DNA of 64,000 nucleotides. It comes from Isochrysis galbana. Taxonomy: Eukaryota; Haptophyta; Isochrysidales; Isochrysidaceae. The translations under genes were made by a program, and so were the position numbers. Below the pieces are notes generated by a model that did not search any database, was not told the DNA's origin, and saw nothing but the letters and a program-made list of their open reading frames with translations. The DNA lies in NCBI GenBank assembly GCA_018136815.1, contig CM030936.1, forward strand, positions 3,796,474 to 3,860,473, read 5' to 3'. Shown here one piece after another: positions 19,525 through 30,549 of this stretch; positions within the stretch are counted from its first letter, which is position 1; each line of letters starts with the position of its first letter.

Positions 19525-22201
19525 TCAGGTCAATAGAGCGCTGTCCTCCGAGATGGAGGCAAGGGAGCGGATGGAGTGCATGCTGGAGGCGTATGAGTGG
19601 CGCGATGAGCGCGAGCGGCGTGAGGACGAGCGCGTGCTACCACGGCTCTTCACAGAAGGCGCTGCCGAAAGCGTGACCCCGCTCATCTGCCCGTGCTGGC
19701 CCGCACGCAGGTCAGCCAGGTCGAGGACGTTTGGTTGCTCGCGCGCGACAAGCGCGCGGAGCGAGCGGATCGCCGACTGGTGGAGCTGCTTGCGCCGTGC
19801 AATCTCTAGCTGAACGACGGTGCGCTCGCGCTGCCATGAGGAGCCGGTCGCCTCGTGCACGGCGAGGTAGGCCTGGTCGGGCGGGGGGGAGGGGGGGGGT
19901 AATGCAGGAGCGATCAGGGGCGTGCGTGCACGCGGGAGCGGGGGGTGCGGGCTGGAGAGGGAGGGACGGGGGAGGGGGTCGGCTGCGCACCGTGAAAATA
20001 CCGAAAAGTGTCATGGAGAAGCCATGCAGAAGCACGTATGCGACCGGCTCGCGCTCCAAATCCATGCGGAGCGCGCGATGGATGTCGCGGACAAGTCGCG
20101 AGGCGACCATGAGCACCATGTTGACCATCCGCAAGTGCGGTGAGACCGGCTGCGCTCGAGGGAGAGGGCCGGTGCGGGGTGAGAAGTGGTGGGTGACAGC
20201 GGGATGGAGCAAGGGGAGGGCGGTTTCAACGCTGCACGGGCCGGCGTCACGGTGCCTCTCAGCACGGGTGCAGCGTGCAGCGCGCACCAGCGTGGCGACA
20301 ATGAAGCCGCGCAAGATGTCGAGCAGCGGCTCGAGCGGCAAGAGTCCGCTGAGCGAAAAAATGGGCCGCTCGTCGGCGCGCGGCACGATGCCGTACTGAA
20401 TCAGCGCGGCGAGTGTACGCGAGAGGAAGGAGCCGGCCGCAGTGCGCGGCTCACATGCACCGCCAGCCGGTGGGTCGGCGCAGAGGAGCGAGATGGCGCG
20501 CACGGTGCTGGCGACGCGAAGCAGCTGGTCGAGCGGGATGAGGTGGCCGAGCAGGCGCGCCCAGTGGTAAGACATTCCCTTGGGAAACCAGGGCTCGAGC
20601 GCCCAGAAGGAGAAGCAGAGGAGGGGTGCGAGACGAAGGAAGTCGTCCGTCTGCCAGTAGCCGAAGAGCGAGGCGTCGTCAGCTGGCAGAGTGGGCTCGC
20701 CCGCCAAGCCGTGCGTGGCGAGCGTGTGCACGACGAGAAAGACAAAGAGGCCGATCATCATCGCAATGGCGTTGATCAGTACGAGCGGACCGCGCTCCCA
20801 CTCGCGCGCGACGGCGGCGGTGTCCACGAGCCGCATCATCCGCGAGCCCCCGTCGATGGCGAGCCGAAGGTCGCCCAGCGTCTCCTCGCGCTCGACGGTC
20901 CGTTCGAGCGCTTTCCAACGGGCGACCCTCGAGCCGAGGCCTGAGAGGGCGAACGCGACGGGTCCGCGCAGCACCCACATGACGATGGAGTCCTGCGCAA
21001 GGAGCGCGTAGCGAACGCAGACGACGGCGTGCAGCCCAATGAAGAAGCACACGTAGCCCACGCTCGTACGGTCGGACGGCGAGGGCAGCAGCCCCATGAT
21101 GGAGGCGATGACAATCGAGGTGGCGAAGAGGCAGCGCGAGAAGACAGTCGCCTCGAGCACTGCCTCCGCCGGGTTCCACGATTGGTGGGCAAGGAGGAGG
21201 ACCGAGTGGAGGAGGCGCGACGTGGCCATCGCGCGCAGCGTCAGGTACGCCGGCCGTCTGCCCCCTCCCAGCCGGAGCACGCCCGAGCCGATCAGCACGG
21301 CTGGCACGAACGGCACCATCGCGGCGCCGTGCAGGTGCGCTATCGGCGAGGTGAAGGCGAACGAGTCGACCGTGGCGAGCGTGGCGATGTAGGCGGTCTG
21401 GATGACGACGATCCAATCGATCTGCCGAAGCAGCAGGGCCACGAACGGCCGCTCGTGCGGCTGCACGCCCACCGCCCGCACCCAGCGCTGCAGCCGCACG
21501 ACCATCATGCGCGCGCGCCGGAAGCCCCAGCGCGCAAGACAGCCGCGCACCACCGCCTGCAGGCGCAGCAGCGCGCGGGCCTCGGTGGAGGCGAGCTCAA
21601 CGGTGAGCCGGCCGACCGCCGTGGCGACCACCTCGCCCTCCGGCTGCAGCGAGCGCAGCACCTGTTCGCGCCGCAGCGCGTGTGGCCCAGAGTTGACGAG
21701 CCGCTCCACGACCGCGCGCCGCCGGTGGCTGCCGCCCGAGGAGCGCGAGAGGCGCGAGCTGGAGGGTGCGCGGGAGGTGGAGTCGCGCGCGCGCACGTTG
21801 GAGAGCGGCACAACGACCACGCGCCCCTCGCCCTCGCTCGAAGCCGGGGAGCTGTCCTCCGATGCGATGGAGGGTGAGGGTGGCGGCACGGCGGGCTGCC
21901 GAGAAAAGAAGAGCTCGACGTGGCTCGCGGAGGGGGGTACTATGACGGCCATCGAGAGGAGCGCGCCGGCGGGGTGGACGACGAAGCCATCCACCTTGAA
22001 TGCGGCGAGCGCCTCCACCGTGAGCGGCCGCTGTCCCTCCTTGAGGTGCTGGTTGAAGGTTTTGACAAACGGAGCGACGATGGCCGCGAGGAGCGGCTTG
22101 GCTCTGTGGCGAGCAGAGAGGGAGATGGCGATGCGCATGCCCTCGGCGGTGACGCGCACCGTCTGCCGCGCCTCCGTCCCCGCCTTGGAATCGGACCCCA
22201 T
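19525..22201 (-). CDS. Multipass membrane protein with IQ-like motif, two exons
   Basis: Exon 1 is 22201-19991; exon 2 is 19872-19525. The intron has GTGCGC donor and CGACCAG acceptor, and the joined product is 852 aa (MGSDSKAGTEARQTVRV...). After a Ser/Arg-rich stretch there is an IQ-like calmodulin-binding segment, LLRLQAVVRGCLARWGFRR. At least eight hydrophobic segments follow (examples: WIVVIQTAYIATLATVDSF, LFATSIVIASIMGLL, YVCFFIGLHAVVCVRY, VLINAIAMMIGLFVFLVVH, YVLLHGFSMTLFGIF). The tail is charged and ends in a Ser/Arg-rich region (SRGSTRSSSRRSRSSRH). I do not recognise the family; a calmodulin-regulated membrane protein is only an inference. ATG 22201 is chosen because upstream translation is pure GA/CT microsatellite. 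A 120-bp CT run lies just upstream. Confidence 0.7.
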
Positions 22202-22360
22202 CGGGAGAGAGGAGAGCGAAAGGGGGGGGGAGAGAGGGAGGGAGAGAGAGGGAGAGAGAGAGAGTGGGGGCGCGCCCCTTGCCCCCCCTCCCGGCCCGCT
22301 CGCGCGTGGTCCCGCCCCTTCCCCTTCCCCTTCCCCCCCCCCTCCCCCTTCTCTCTCTTT

Positions 22361-22482
<122 letters not shown>

Positions 22483-22599
22483 CCCCCCCCTCTTCTTCAT
22501 CTCTGCGACCTTCCCCTCCCCCCCCCGCCCCTCCCCCTCCCCCTCCCCCTCCCCCTCCCCCTCCCCCTCCCCCTCCCCCTCTCTCTCCCTCCCTCTCTT

Positions 22600-23690
22600 C
22601 TCTTCTCTCCCTCCTCCCGTCTTCTATTCTCTCTCTGACCCCATCCCCCCGCCCCCGCGGAGCAAGGCGAGAGGGGGGGGGGGGCGCCGCTGGGTTTCGT
22701 CCCCCTTCCTCTCCGCGAATCCGAGGATGATCCTCCAAGCGTCCCCCCACCCACCCCACCGACTTCTTTCACCCCCCCACCGACTTCTTTCACGTACTCA
22801 GCCCCGCTGTACCTCCGCCGCGGGTTGCACCCCGCGCACCCCCGCCGCGGCTCCCGATCCGTCCCCTCCCCATGCCCTCCCGATCTCCCCCGCGGGACCG
22901 CCCGCGGAGGCGCCCGGCGGCGACCCACGAGCTGCGGCCGAGATCGGGAGATGTGGACGAGATAGGGAGAGCGCCTGCTGCGACTCGCTCGCATCTCCTC
23001 TCACCTCCCCCCCCCGTCCGCCCCCCCGCCGCCTTCCCTTTGCCCCCCCCGACGCAAATGCCCTCCCCGGTTGAATCATCTTGTCCCACCGATCTGCTCG
23101 CCCCCCCACGCAACCCCACTCAGTAGAGGAGACTGCGCGCCCAGCCTATTTTTAGTCCCTAAGCACCCCCACTCAGTAGACTGGGCGCCCAGCCTAGTAG
23201 TAGTAGTACCCAAGGCTTCTCGTGGGAGCTGGGGACAGGCAGGAGGTCCCTCGAGGCGGGCTTTGCATCGACTCCGCGCTCGAGAGGGCGGTCAAACAGG
23301 GACTTTTTAACTACTACCTCCGTTCCAAAACGGAGATGCCTCGCACGCTTTGGGTTGAATCCTAGAATCCTAGGGAAGGGCCACAAACTTCAACTAGGGG
23401 CTCCATCAAAGGTATGGTGTTGGGGAGGGTACATTTGGGCCACAAACATGAGAGCTCTTGTATGGTCATTAGTATGCGGCTACGCCTAGAGCCAATTTGG
23501 CAAACGCCAGACTTTCGAGATTTTTTTTGTGAAATTTGGGGTTGGGCTCAAAATTGACGAATTGGGATGGCGCATAGGGCCTGAGGGCAATGAGGAAGGG
23601 GCAAGACCGGCGGCAGGCGCGGCGAAGGAGACGACTTCGGAGGTGCTGACGGGCTGAAGCCTGTCAGCAGAGGAAGGCGGGCAAGCGGGC
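22600..23690. other. Intergenic, GC-rich, no gene recognised
   Basis: Duplicated mot ifs CCCACCGACTTCTTTCA (about 22750-22795) and ACTCAGTAGA...GCGCCCAGCC (about 23119 and 23173). At 23286-23312 lies GGGCGGTCAAACAGGGACTT, a member of a short dispersed repeat also seen at 25423-25455, 48985-49010, 52818 and 52896. Confidence 0.5.
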
Positions 23691-23694
23691 TTGG

Positions 23695-24371
23695 CGGACA
23701 AAAAATTCCGTCCTAGAAACTAGGACCACGTCCTAGAAAATTCTTGGATTTCTAGGACTCTGCCGATCATGCCTCCGTTGTAGCCTATGGTGAGCTTATG
23801 AGACATCCCATCGCCTGGAGCAAACCATCTCCACATCCCATTCAACCTTAGCTCTCCCCATGACCAACTCTGCGGAGCTTGTCTTTGCTTACTTTTGCTA
23901 CCGCATTCAGCATGCGGTGCTGCACTCGGCACTCGGGCGTCCGCTCGCACCAGAGGAGTTTTATTTTAGACCTTTTGGAGCAGTAGGCTAGCGGATTGGA
24001 CAATTAGATGACAAAACCAAGCTTGGTGGTCACTGAAAGTCTCAAAGAGGGCAGTCAAAGCAACATTTCATCTCCTGGGGACCATGGGTAGAAGAGCTCC
24101 CCATTGGGTGGTATCAGCCATTTCTCCCGTTTCTAGGACAAGCAGCTTACAAGCAGCAATTCCGACCAGGTGACCCGCAGACGCGTCACAAAACTTGGTG
24201 TTGCTGAGGGAATGGTGCCTAGGTACACTTGGAACATTTAATGAGGACATGCATGTGGTAACTCAATAGCCAAGGTTTAGGACAAAATAACATGGTATGC
24301 TCATGCTCTCACCTAGCAAAGTCCGTCCTAGTTTCTAGGACTGGTCCTAGAAAGCTGGGTACCTTTATCCG
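23695..24371 (+). mobile_element. MITE-S copy 3, complete (677 bp)
   Basis: Complete from CGGACAAAAAATTCCGTCC to GGTACCTTTATCCG. Ends are imperfect inverted repeats (CGGAYAAA...) with internal GTCCTAG-AAA-CTAGGAC palindromes near both ends. TTGG is duplicated at 23691-23694 and 24372-24375. A paralogous uninterrupted site (CGGGCTTGGGCGAGGGCGAG, TTGG at 38229-38232) shows the same flanks joined with a single TTGG. No ORF is credible; non-autonomous. A 4-bp duplication fits several superfamilies (for example Chapaev or Sola-like), so none is assigned. Confidence 0.9.
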
Positions 24372-24631
24372 TTGGGCGAGGGCGAGGACGGCGGCGAGAG
24401 CAACATGGAACGAGCGGCGAGAGGCGAGGGTGAGTGTGAGGAGGGCTGTGATGGCAGGGGCTGGCGAGGCGAGGCGAGGTTGTAGGGTACGAGTGTTACG
24501 AGAGCGAGAGCGACGAGAGCGAGCCCTTTGGTATCATTTAACGTGTCATGAAGTAACAGGATGCGCGGCGCGCCGCGCCGCGCTACTCATCCTCAAGCCA
24601 CAGGGGGCCGCGCTGCGGCCTCCTTGTGATA

Positions 24632-24737
24632 CCAAGGTTTGGGACAATATAACATGGTATGCTCATGCTCTCACCTAGCAAAGTCCGTCCTAGTTTCTAA
24701 GATTGGTCCTAGAAAGAAAGTTAGGTACCTTTATCCG
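24632..24737 (+). mobile_element. MITE-S copy 4, right-end fragment
   Basis: CCAAGGTTTGGGACAATATA ... GGTACCTTTATCCG, matching the last ~110 bp of copy 3 with a small internal duplication (AAGAAAG). The left part is missing. Confidence 0.8.
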
Positions 24738-24762
24738 CTGTTCCACACCTTACTGGCTAGGC

Positions 24763-25245
24763 CTCCCATGTGGATGGATCGTCGAAATCGGGCACGCAGC
24801 GTGCCCGGCATCAGTTTGAAGTTGGGCTCTCCCGGCCTCACTTGGCGACGGCTAAACGTTCAATGGGCTCGGCGGATGGGTGACTTCGACGAGGTATCGG
24901 GGCGCGGCCTGTCCGATTGGCGTGGCCGTGCGGGTGGCCCCTGTGTATTTGGTATCTGGCGGGGTCTCCCATGCGGATGGATCGTCGAAATCGGGCACGC
25001 AGCACGCCCGCCATCGGTTCGAAGTTGGGCTCTCCGGGCCTCACTCAGCGACGGCTCAACGTTCGATGGGCTCGGCGGATGGGTGATTTCCACGAGGTAT
25101 CGGGGCGCGGCCTGTCCGATTGGCGTGACCATCCGGGTGGGACCTGTGTATGTGGTATCTGGCGGGGTCTCCCATCCGGATGGATCGTCGAAAACGGGCA
25201 CGCAGCGCGCCCGCCATCGGTTCGAAGTTGGGCTTTTCAAGCTTT
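24763..25245 (+). repeat. ~203-bp tandem satellite, about 2.4 units
   Basis: Units restart at CTCCCATGTGGATGGATCG (24763), TCCCATGCGGATGGATCG (24966) and TCCCATCCGGATGGATCG (25169), a period of 202-203 bp. Shared words (GATTGGCGTG, TTCGAAGTTGGGC, CGAAATCGGGC) relate it to the 204-bp satellite at 44316-45703 (reverse orientation) and to 48281-48505. The 205-aa ORF across it is a by-product of repetition. Confidence 0.85.
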
Positions 25246-25392
25246 TGCGATTTTAGCGTCTTCTGTCTTTTTTTGATTACGTTGTTGTGGGGGCCCAGGG
25301 GGGGGTCCGGGTCCTAATGGACCCCGGATATGTGCTAGTTGGGTGTATTGGGAACTTTCTACCGTGAAAAATCCTCAAATTTCCTCAAATCT

Positions 25393-25455
25393 GAGATGGT
25401 CATTTTTCACCCCTTATAACTTATAAAAAACACTGTTTCTGTTTGACCGCCCTAG
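25393..25455 (+). promoter_or_regulatory. Promoter-like repeat with TATA element
   Basis: GGTCATTTTTCACCCCTTAT, then TTATAAAAAACACTG and GACCGCCC. A near-copy lies at 48963-49010 (GGTCATTTTTTCACCCCTTA, TATAAAAAAAGCTCTG, GACCGCCC). Each is followed within ~10 bp by an ATG. Reading it as a core promoter is inference; it may simply be a dispersed repeat. Confidence 0.35.
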
Positions 25456-25727
25456 TGATGCGCGCCGAGCTCGCCCCCGCTCTCGAAGATCATCGGCCTT
25501 GTCGCGCGCCTGCACAGTGTAGAGCCCTTTGGGCATCTCTGGGCGCGAGGGAGGCTTGGGCTTGGCCGTGGGGGGCCATGGGGAATGTCGCGGGCCGCTT
25601 CACGAATTCACGAAGCGCGAGCCGTTCTACTACGAAGCTCATGCCTCTAAAAAAAAAGTCTCGGCGTTTTTTTGTACTCTACGCGAGATGGAGGGGGGGG
25701 CGGGGGGCGGGAGGGAAGCGGCGTAGT

Positions 25728-26918
25728 ATGGGCGCCCCCCCGGCCCTGCGCTCGGCGCTCGCCAGCTGGGAGGCTTCCACTGCGCCGCCGGCCGTGGCAG
25801 AAGTGGGTGCGAGGGAGGCGGGGCTCCGATTGGCACCTTTCGCCGCTGCCGCCTTTTCGGAGCTCGGATCGACTTCACAGGCGAAGCGTGAGGCAAAGGC
25901 TGGCCGCCTCACACTCAACGGATGGGCTACGGAGCCCGCCCGCCGGCTCAGACAGGGCGATGTGCTCGTGCTGCGTGCGCCACCCTCGCGAACGCACGAG
26001 GCGCGGGAGGCCACGCTCCGACTCGCTGCGCGCATGATCCACGACGGCTACACCACGCTGTACGAGGATGACGAGATGGCGGTCGTGCACAAGCCGGCCG
26101 GCGTCCACTCCAAGCCGTACCGTGGCGCCGCGCACCTCGAGGCGGCCTTGCCCGCGTTGCTCGGCGCGCCCAGCGGCGCGCCCGACGTGCTTCCCGCGCC
26201 GCTTGCCGTTCACCGCCTCGACGCGCGGGTCTGCGGCCTGCTGCTCGTGGGAAAGACGCGCTCCGCCGTCGCCCACCTCGCTGGCGAGCTTGCGGCGCGC
26301 CGTGCGCGCAAGCGGTACCGCGCACTGCTGCTCGGCCCAATGCTCGACGGGCTGGGGCCAAGCTGCACGGACTGCGAGTGGCTGCGCCCGCTCGGCCGCG
26401 AGCTCGATCTGCGCGCCCTTGGCGAGGTGGCGGAGGGCGAGGAGGAGGAAGAGGCCTCCGGCGTGGCCAGTTGCGCGTGGGCGGTGAGCGCACCAATTGG
26501 TGGGCGCGCCTCGCTCAGCGAGGTGCACGTGGTGGAGGAGACGCCGCACGTGCAGGCGGGCGCACTTACCACGGTCGACATGGTGCCGTGCACCGGCCGC
26601 CGCCACCAGCTGCGCATTCACGCCGCCGCGCTCGGCCACCCGATCCTCGGCGACGACCTGTACGGCATGCCCGGCCTTGGCGCCGGCTCTCACCTCTACC
26701 TGCAGTCAGTCGAGGTACGCGTGCGTCACCCTAGCGGCGGCGGCGGCGGCGCAGACGGCTTTGTCCACGTGCGTGTGCCCGAGGCGGCGCGGTTCGCTCG
26801 TCGCAGGGAGCGCGCGCGCATGGGGTGGGAGTACGAACAGCGGCTCGCTGCGGCCAGCGAGCCCTCCCGGCGCGCCATGTGGGGCTGCGACGGAAAGGGC
26901 GGCGACGGCGGCGGGTAG
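25728..26918 (+). CDS. RNA pseudouridine synthase, RluA family
   Basis: Single-exon 396-aa protein. An S4-like RNA-binding segment lies at ~45-82 (AKREAKAGRLTLNGWATEPA, RLRQGDVLVL). Catalytic-core motifs are YEDDEMAVVHKPAGVHS (112-128), VHRLDARVCGLLLVGKT (161-177, catalytic Asp165 in HRLD) and TGRRHQLRIHAAALGHPILG (289-308), followed by DDLYG. These convert specific uridines to pseudouridine in rRNA or tRNA; the target is unknown. An acidic insert (EEEEEA, ~238-243) separates the two halves. The ATG at 25728 is preferred; an in-frame start at 25443 would add 95 residues of low-complexity sequence including a Lys/Arg-rich stretch that could be a targeting peptide. Confidence 0.9.
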   Translation: MGAPPALRSALASWEASTAPPAVAEVGAREAGLRLAPFAAAAFSELGSTSQAKREAKAGRLTLNGWATEPARRLRQGDVLVLRAPPSRTHEAREATLRLAARMIHDGYTTLYEDDEMAVVHKPAGVHSKPYRGAAHLEAALPALLGAPSGAPDVLPAPLAVHRLDARVCGLLLVGKTRSAVAHLAGELAARRARKRYRALLLGPMLDGLGPSCTDCEWLRPLGRELDLRALGEVAEGEEEEEASGVASCAWAVSAPIGGRASLSEVHVVEETPHVQAGALTTVDMVPCTGRRHQLRIHAAALGHPILGDDLYGMPGLGAGSHLYLQSVEVRVRHPSGGGGGADGFVHVRVPEAARFARRRERARMGWEYEQRLAAASEPSRRAMWGCDGKGGDGGG

Positions 26919-28569
26919 CGCCTCGCGGAACGTGCCGGCACCGGCCAGGTCGAGTTGCCGGGGGCCGCGTGGGGGAACGTGCGCGAGGTGCGAGGACCGT
27001 GCGTGCGCCGCCCCGACTGCGAACGTCGAGGAGAGGAGGCACCGGCCTTCTGATTATGAAACAAAATTGCAAATTTCATTTCGGCATTCGTGGAACGTGC
27101 GTGCCACTGAGCGTGCGCAAAGCGCAGCGCATTTACGTTCTTCTCCTGTGTGCGCGAGGTGGCAGAGGCTTCAGCTTTGCCCCGCCTACATATGCAAGTG
27201 GTGATTTTGTCTCGTGAGAGCTGGCGCTGGTACCCACCTGCTGCCCCGCAACCGTCATCCGTTATGCAAGGCGTCGCGTTCCGTCGAATATGGGACGGCC
27301 CCGCCGGAGGTGGCGCAAGCAATGGGAAATACATACAATCGGCGAAAGCAAAAATAGCCGGCCACCCTGTGGCCCAGGTGGAAAGGGCCTGGGCCGAACC
27401 CCGGATACCGACGACAAAGGAATGACGGGGGGAAGGGGAGGGGGTGGAGAAAAGGGAAGAGAAGGGCGATGTCGATAGAGATTGGGGAGTGCCCTAGTTA
27501 AGTAGGTGTGTAGCCCGTAGCCCGGAATCTTTAGATGTTTTTTATTTTTATTCCCGCTTAGCAACGAGCCAACAATTGTAGTAACGGCAAAAACAACATT
27601 CGAATCGCAAATTTCGAGACCAAAATCTGCAAACCTGGACTTGAGACCATGGGGAATCCGAATCTGTGTGTCTTGTGCGTCAGTGGCAACACGGGGAACT
27701 GTTCAGTTGTAATTGTGAGCTCGTGCACCTTACACGAATATGCATGCCTACAGCCTTCAAATGGGCAGGAATACAACAAGATGTCGAAATGCGTTTTCTT
27801 TGCCACCTCGGACATCGGCTGCAAATATCTTGGCCACGTTGTTTTATGTCAAGGTCTTTGGATGGATCCCAAGAAAGTGGAAGCCGGGGTGTGTCGTGCC
27901 ATTGGTGCTGGCACGAGTAGGGGTGGGGAGGGGAAGAAAAAGAAAACCCCTTCCATCCTTCCTGGAAGCGAGTACTTTTTTTCGTGAGGGGGGGCGAAGA
28001 ATTCATCTGCCGCTTCTTGTCTGCGGAGCGGAGGGATGGCGTCCGCCTCGCTCGAGGTGGTCGATCTCCACCACGCTCCTGTGGGCGTGTGGTGGGGTGT
28101 TGCAGGCTCGCTCGCGACTGGCGCGACCGGCTTGGCCCAGGAGACGCCTCCGCGGGTCGAACTTCATGTTCATGTTCGCCCGCCGACTGAACCGAGCTCT
28201 GCTGGTGGGCACCTCAGTGTTGTCGTTTGAACCCCTCGTGACCCCCCGTGCGTTAGGTGGCCATGGCGGCCAATCTCGGTGACCCGACGCGCTCCGACGC
28301 GCGTGGAGCGGCTTATCACACCGGTGCGCTGCCCTCCTCACCTTGCACGCCCGCGCCCGCTCACTCCGAACCCATAGCATGCATGTTGCGTGATGCACAC
28401 GTTTTCGCATGCTCGCCAGGCCGTTCCTCTCCACAGAAACTGACATTCCCTTCAGTTCCCGCGCAGATCCAGGAAGGCGCCTCGGCCACCACTCCAAAGT
28501 GGGATCTGAGGCGTCTGGAGCCGCTGAGATCGGCCCCGGTCATGCCCGGATCCGTAGCCCGCGCCTCTT
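26919..28569. other. Intergenic, no gene recognised
   Basis: Mixed-composition DNA with only short ORFs. The + frame at about 27780-27890 (SLPPRTSAANILATLFYVKV, FGWIPRKW) is not recognised and has no start or splice context. Nothing else is supportable. Confidence 0.45.
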
Positions 28570-28640
28570 GTGAGTGGTGCCGCGGGTACCGAGGCTATCT
28601 CTCGGTACTCACGGCACCATTTCCTCCTGTTGCCCTGCAG
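28570..28640 (+). repeat. Introner-like intron 1 (hairpin, GT...AG)
   Basis: GTGAGTGGTGCCGCGGGTAC opens a 71-bp segment closing with a pyrimidine tract and CTGCAG. GGTGCCGCGGGTACCGAG pairs with CTCGGTACTCACGGCACC, a stem of ~18 bp. Similar segments occur at 28773, 28971 and 29123. Confidence 0.6.
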
Positions 28641-29096
28641 GCGAAATATTCAAGCGCGATGGGCGCTTGCGCTGGCGCTGTGAAATTTGCATTTGCCGTG
28701 TGCGCGACGCCAGACGTGCCGATGGAGCGCGCCCGACCGCTTGCAAGGCCGGGGCCGGGGCTGCTGCTACGAGTGGTGCCGTGGGCACCGAGGTCCCACC
28801 TTGGTACCCACGGCACCATTTCCTCCCTTGGTCACACAGGCATGGATAACAAGGATGCAGGGGGGTGGTGAGTTCGTGCTGACAGTGCGGCTGGTGCGAG
28901 AGCGGGCGCCAGAACCACCGCGCTGGATCGCTAGCGCAGCTGGAGCCGTTGCCCGCATTGCCTCCTCCAAGTGGTGCCGTGGGCACTGATTGGTGCCCAC
29001 GGCACCATTCCCTCTTTTTGCCTCGGAGGTTGGGTGTGTTGCCGGCTCGGCAGGGATCAATCTCACTAGCAGCCTGCCTTGCTTGACATAGTGCTA
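28630..29096 (+). CDS. Possible small spliced ORF across introner-like introns 2 and 3
   Basis: If the hairpin segments 28773-28839 and 28971-29028 are spliced out, one frame stays open from ATG 28658 (MGACAGAVKFAFAVC) through ...LLLR, AWITRMQGGGEFVLTVRLVR, AVARIASS and KLGVLPARQGSI to a TGA near 29087. The product would be about 100 aa. It is not recognised. The upstream exon is not open in the same frame across introner 1, so the gene model is tentative. Confidence 0.25.
28773..28839 (+). repeat. Introner-like intron 2 (hairpin, GT...AG)
   Basis: GTGGTGCCGTGGGCACCGAG opens a 67-bp segment; GGTGCCGTGGGCACC pairs with GGTACCCACGGCACC. It ends with CCTCCCTTGGTCACACAG. Starts 203 bp after introner 1. 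Confidence 0.6.
28971..29028 (+). repeat. Introner-like intron 3 (hairpin, GT...AG)
   Basis: GTGGTGCCGTGGGCAC, loop TGATTG, GTGCCCACGGCACCAT: a 58-bp segment with a perfect ~15-bp stem, ending CCCTCTTTTTGCCTCGGAG. Starts 198 bp after introner 2. Confidence 0.6.
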
Positions 29097-29122
29097 GAAT
29101 GCCGCCGCGCTCGGCCCCAGAC

Positions 29123-29175
29123 GTAGGTACCGAGGGTCCCCCTTCGGTACTCATGTTCCCTCCTTTGCTTTCTAG
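29123..29175 (+). repeat. Introner-like intron 4 (short, decayed hairpin)
   Basis: GTAGGTACCGAGGG ... CCCTTCGGTACTCA, then TTCCCTCCTTTGCTTTCTAG. 53 bp, with the outer part of the stem eroded. Starts 152 bp after introner 3. Confidence 0.5.
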
Positions 29176-30549
29176 GCTTGGTGCAAGGGGCTCTAGCTGG
29201 ATGGCCGTGGCCGCGCGGCTGATGCGGGCCAGAGCCCACGCGCACTTGGCTGCTAACGCGGATGCAAGTCGTGCTGTGGGCGCGGCCCCACTTGTCCACT
29301 TGTGCTCATGACACCACTCCCTTACCTAGTAGGCCGGCGTTACAGGTGGCCCCACACAGTTGCAAGAAGAGTGGCAGGTGCTGCGGAATTGGCCAAGTTC
29401 AGGCCTTAGTGCTCTGGCTACTAACTAGGAATCTGTGGGATCAATGTTTGCCTCGATTGTAGCGTTGTGGTGGTTGTGATAGGCGCAGTCGTTATCCGCA
29501 TGCGAGTAGCATGTTGTGCGTGGGTAGATTGAGATTGAGATTGAGCAAACCTAGATGCAACTGTTGCGAGCGGCCTTGAGCAGATTGAGATTGAGCAATC
29601 GCCTGCTATCGCTATTTTCTAGTCTTTATGTTGAGGTTGAGTAGTTTTTGGCGGAGCGGATGAGCGCACCACGTCCTGCGCTTTTGCCGAAGTGGCGGCC
29701 ACTTCTTCGCGCCTACTCCTACTTTGGAGCGCATTGGTTGGTGGGTTGGGCGCGCATTTGTGCGGAGTGCGGACGCAATTCATTCAGCAGCTCATCGCCG
29801 GGCCGCGGCAGGCCGCAGAGCGAGTTTGAAGTAAATCGTAAATCATCTTGATGAACATCACTGACGGTGAGAGCGAATACTATCCCCTTGAATCACATAC
29901 ATTGGGCAATACTATCGTCGGGCCTCAAATTTTAGAGAAGTGCTTGAGCTTGAGAAGCCGTAAGCAGCACTTGCACTTGCATCTTGCGCATGGCGCTCAT
30001 GGCAATGAGGGTGTGTGTACCTAAAAGAAAACTCCTTGGCCACTGCAAAAAAATCGCCGCATTGCGGACCTTCGTACTCGTGACCACGAAAGAATCAACT
30101 CGCGAAACTTTGTAGGTGCTTTGATGTCATCATGAAGAATCCCTCCTTGCCTTCTCTTGGAGTTTTGGGTGCAATTTTGAAAAGTCGATTTTTCCCGTCC
30201 CCACCCCTAGCACGAGCGTGTGAGGGCCCTGCCCTGGGGCATTCCCTCTCGTGCGGGATGAGGGGGGTGATAGAGTATGATAGAGGGTACTGGCGTGACT
30301 ACAGAGCACTGGACGCAGGGCCGCGCGCGCGGCAACGATATAATTAAGAATTTTTGTTCGATTATGGCAATTCGGCATGGGGCGCTTGGGCTGTCGTGCA
30401 AAAAAGTTCAGTACAACGCCGAATGCTCTGGGCCGTGTTGTGGAACGTTCCGGAGCGACCTACCCACTCGTCGTCCCCAAGCTGCTCCAACCATCGACAG
30501 CGAACTCGACTGGAATTTGATTGGACAAGAAGTGGCCATGCATGAACAT
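29176..30549. other. Intergenic, no gene recognised
   Basis: AGATTGAGATTGAG repeats occur around 29530 and 29585. A 67-codon ORF at 29648-29851 and a few others are unsupported. Nothing else seen. Confidence 0.45.

Noticed and set aside
19520-19813. Charged + ORF (EMEARERMECMLEAYEWRDE)
   Set aside because: Opposite strand of the last exon of the membrane-protein gene, which has better splice and phase support.
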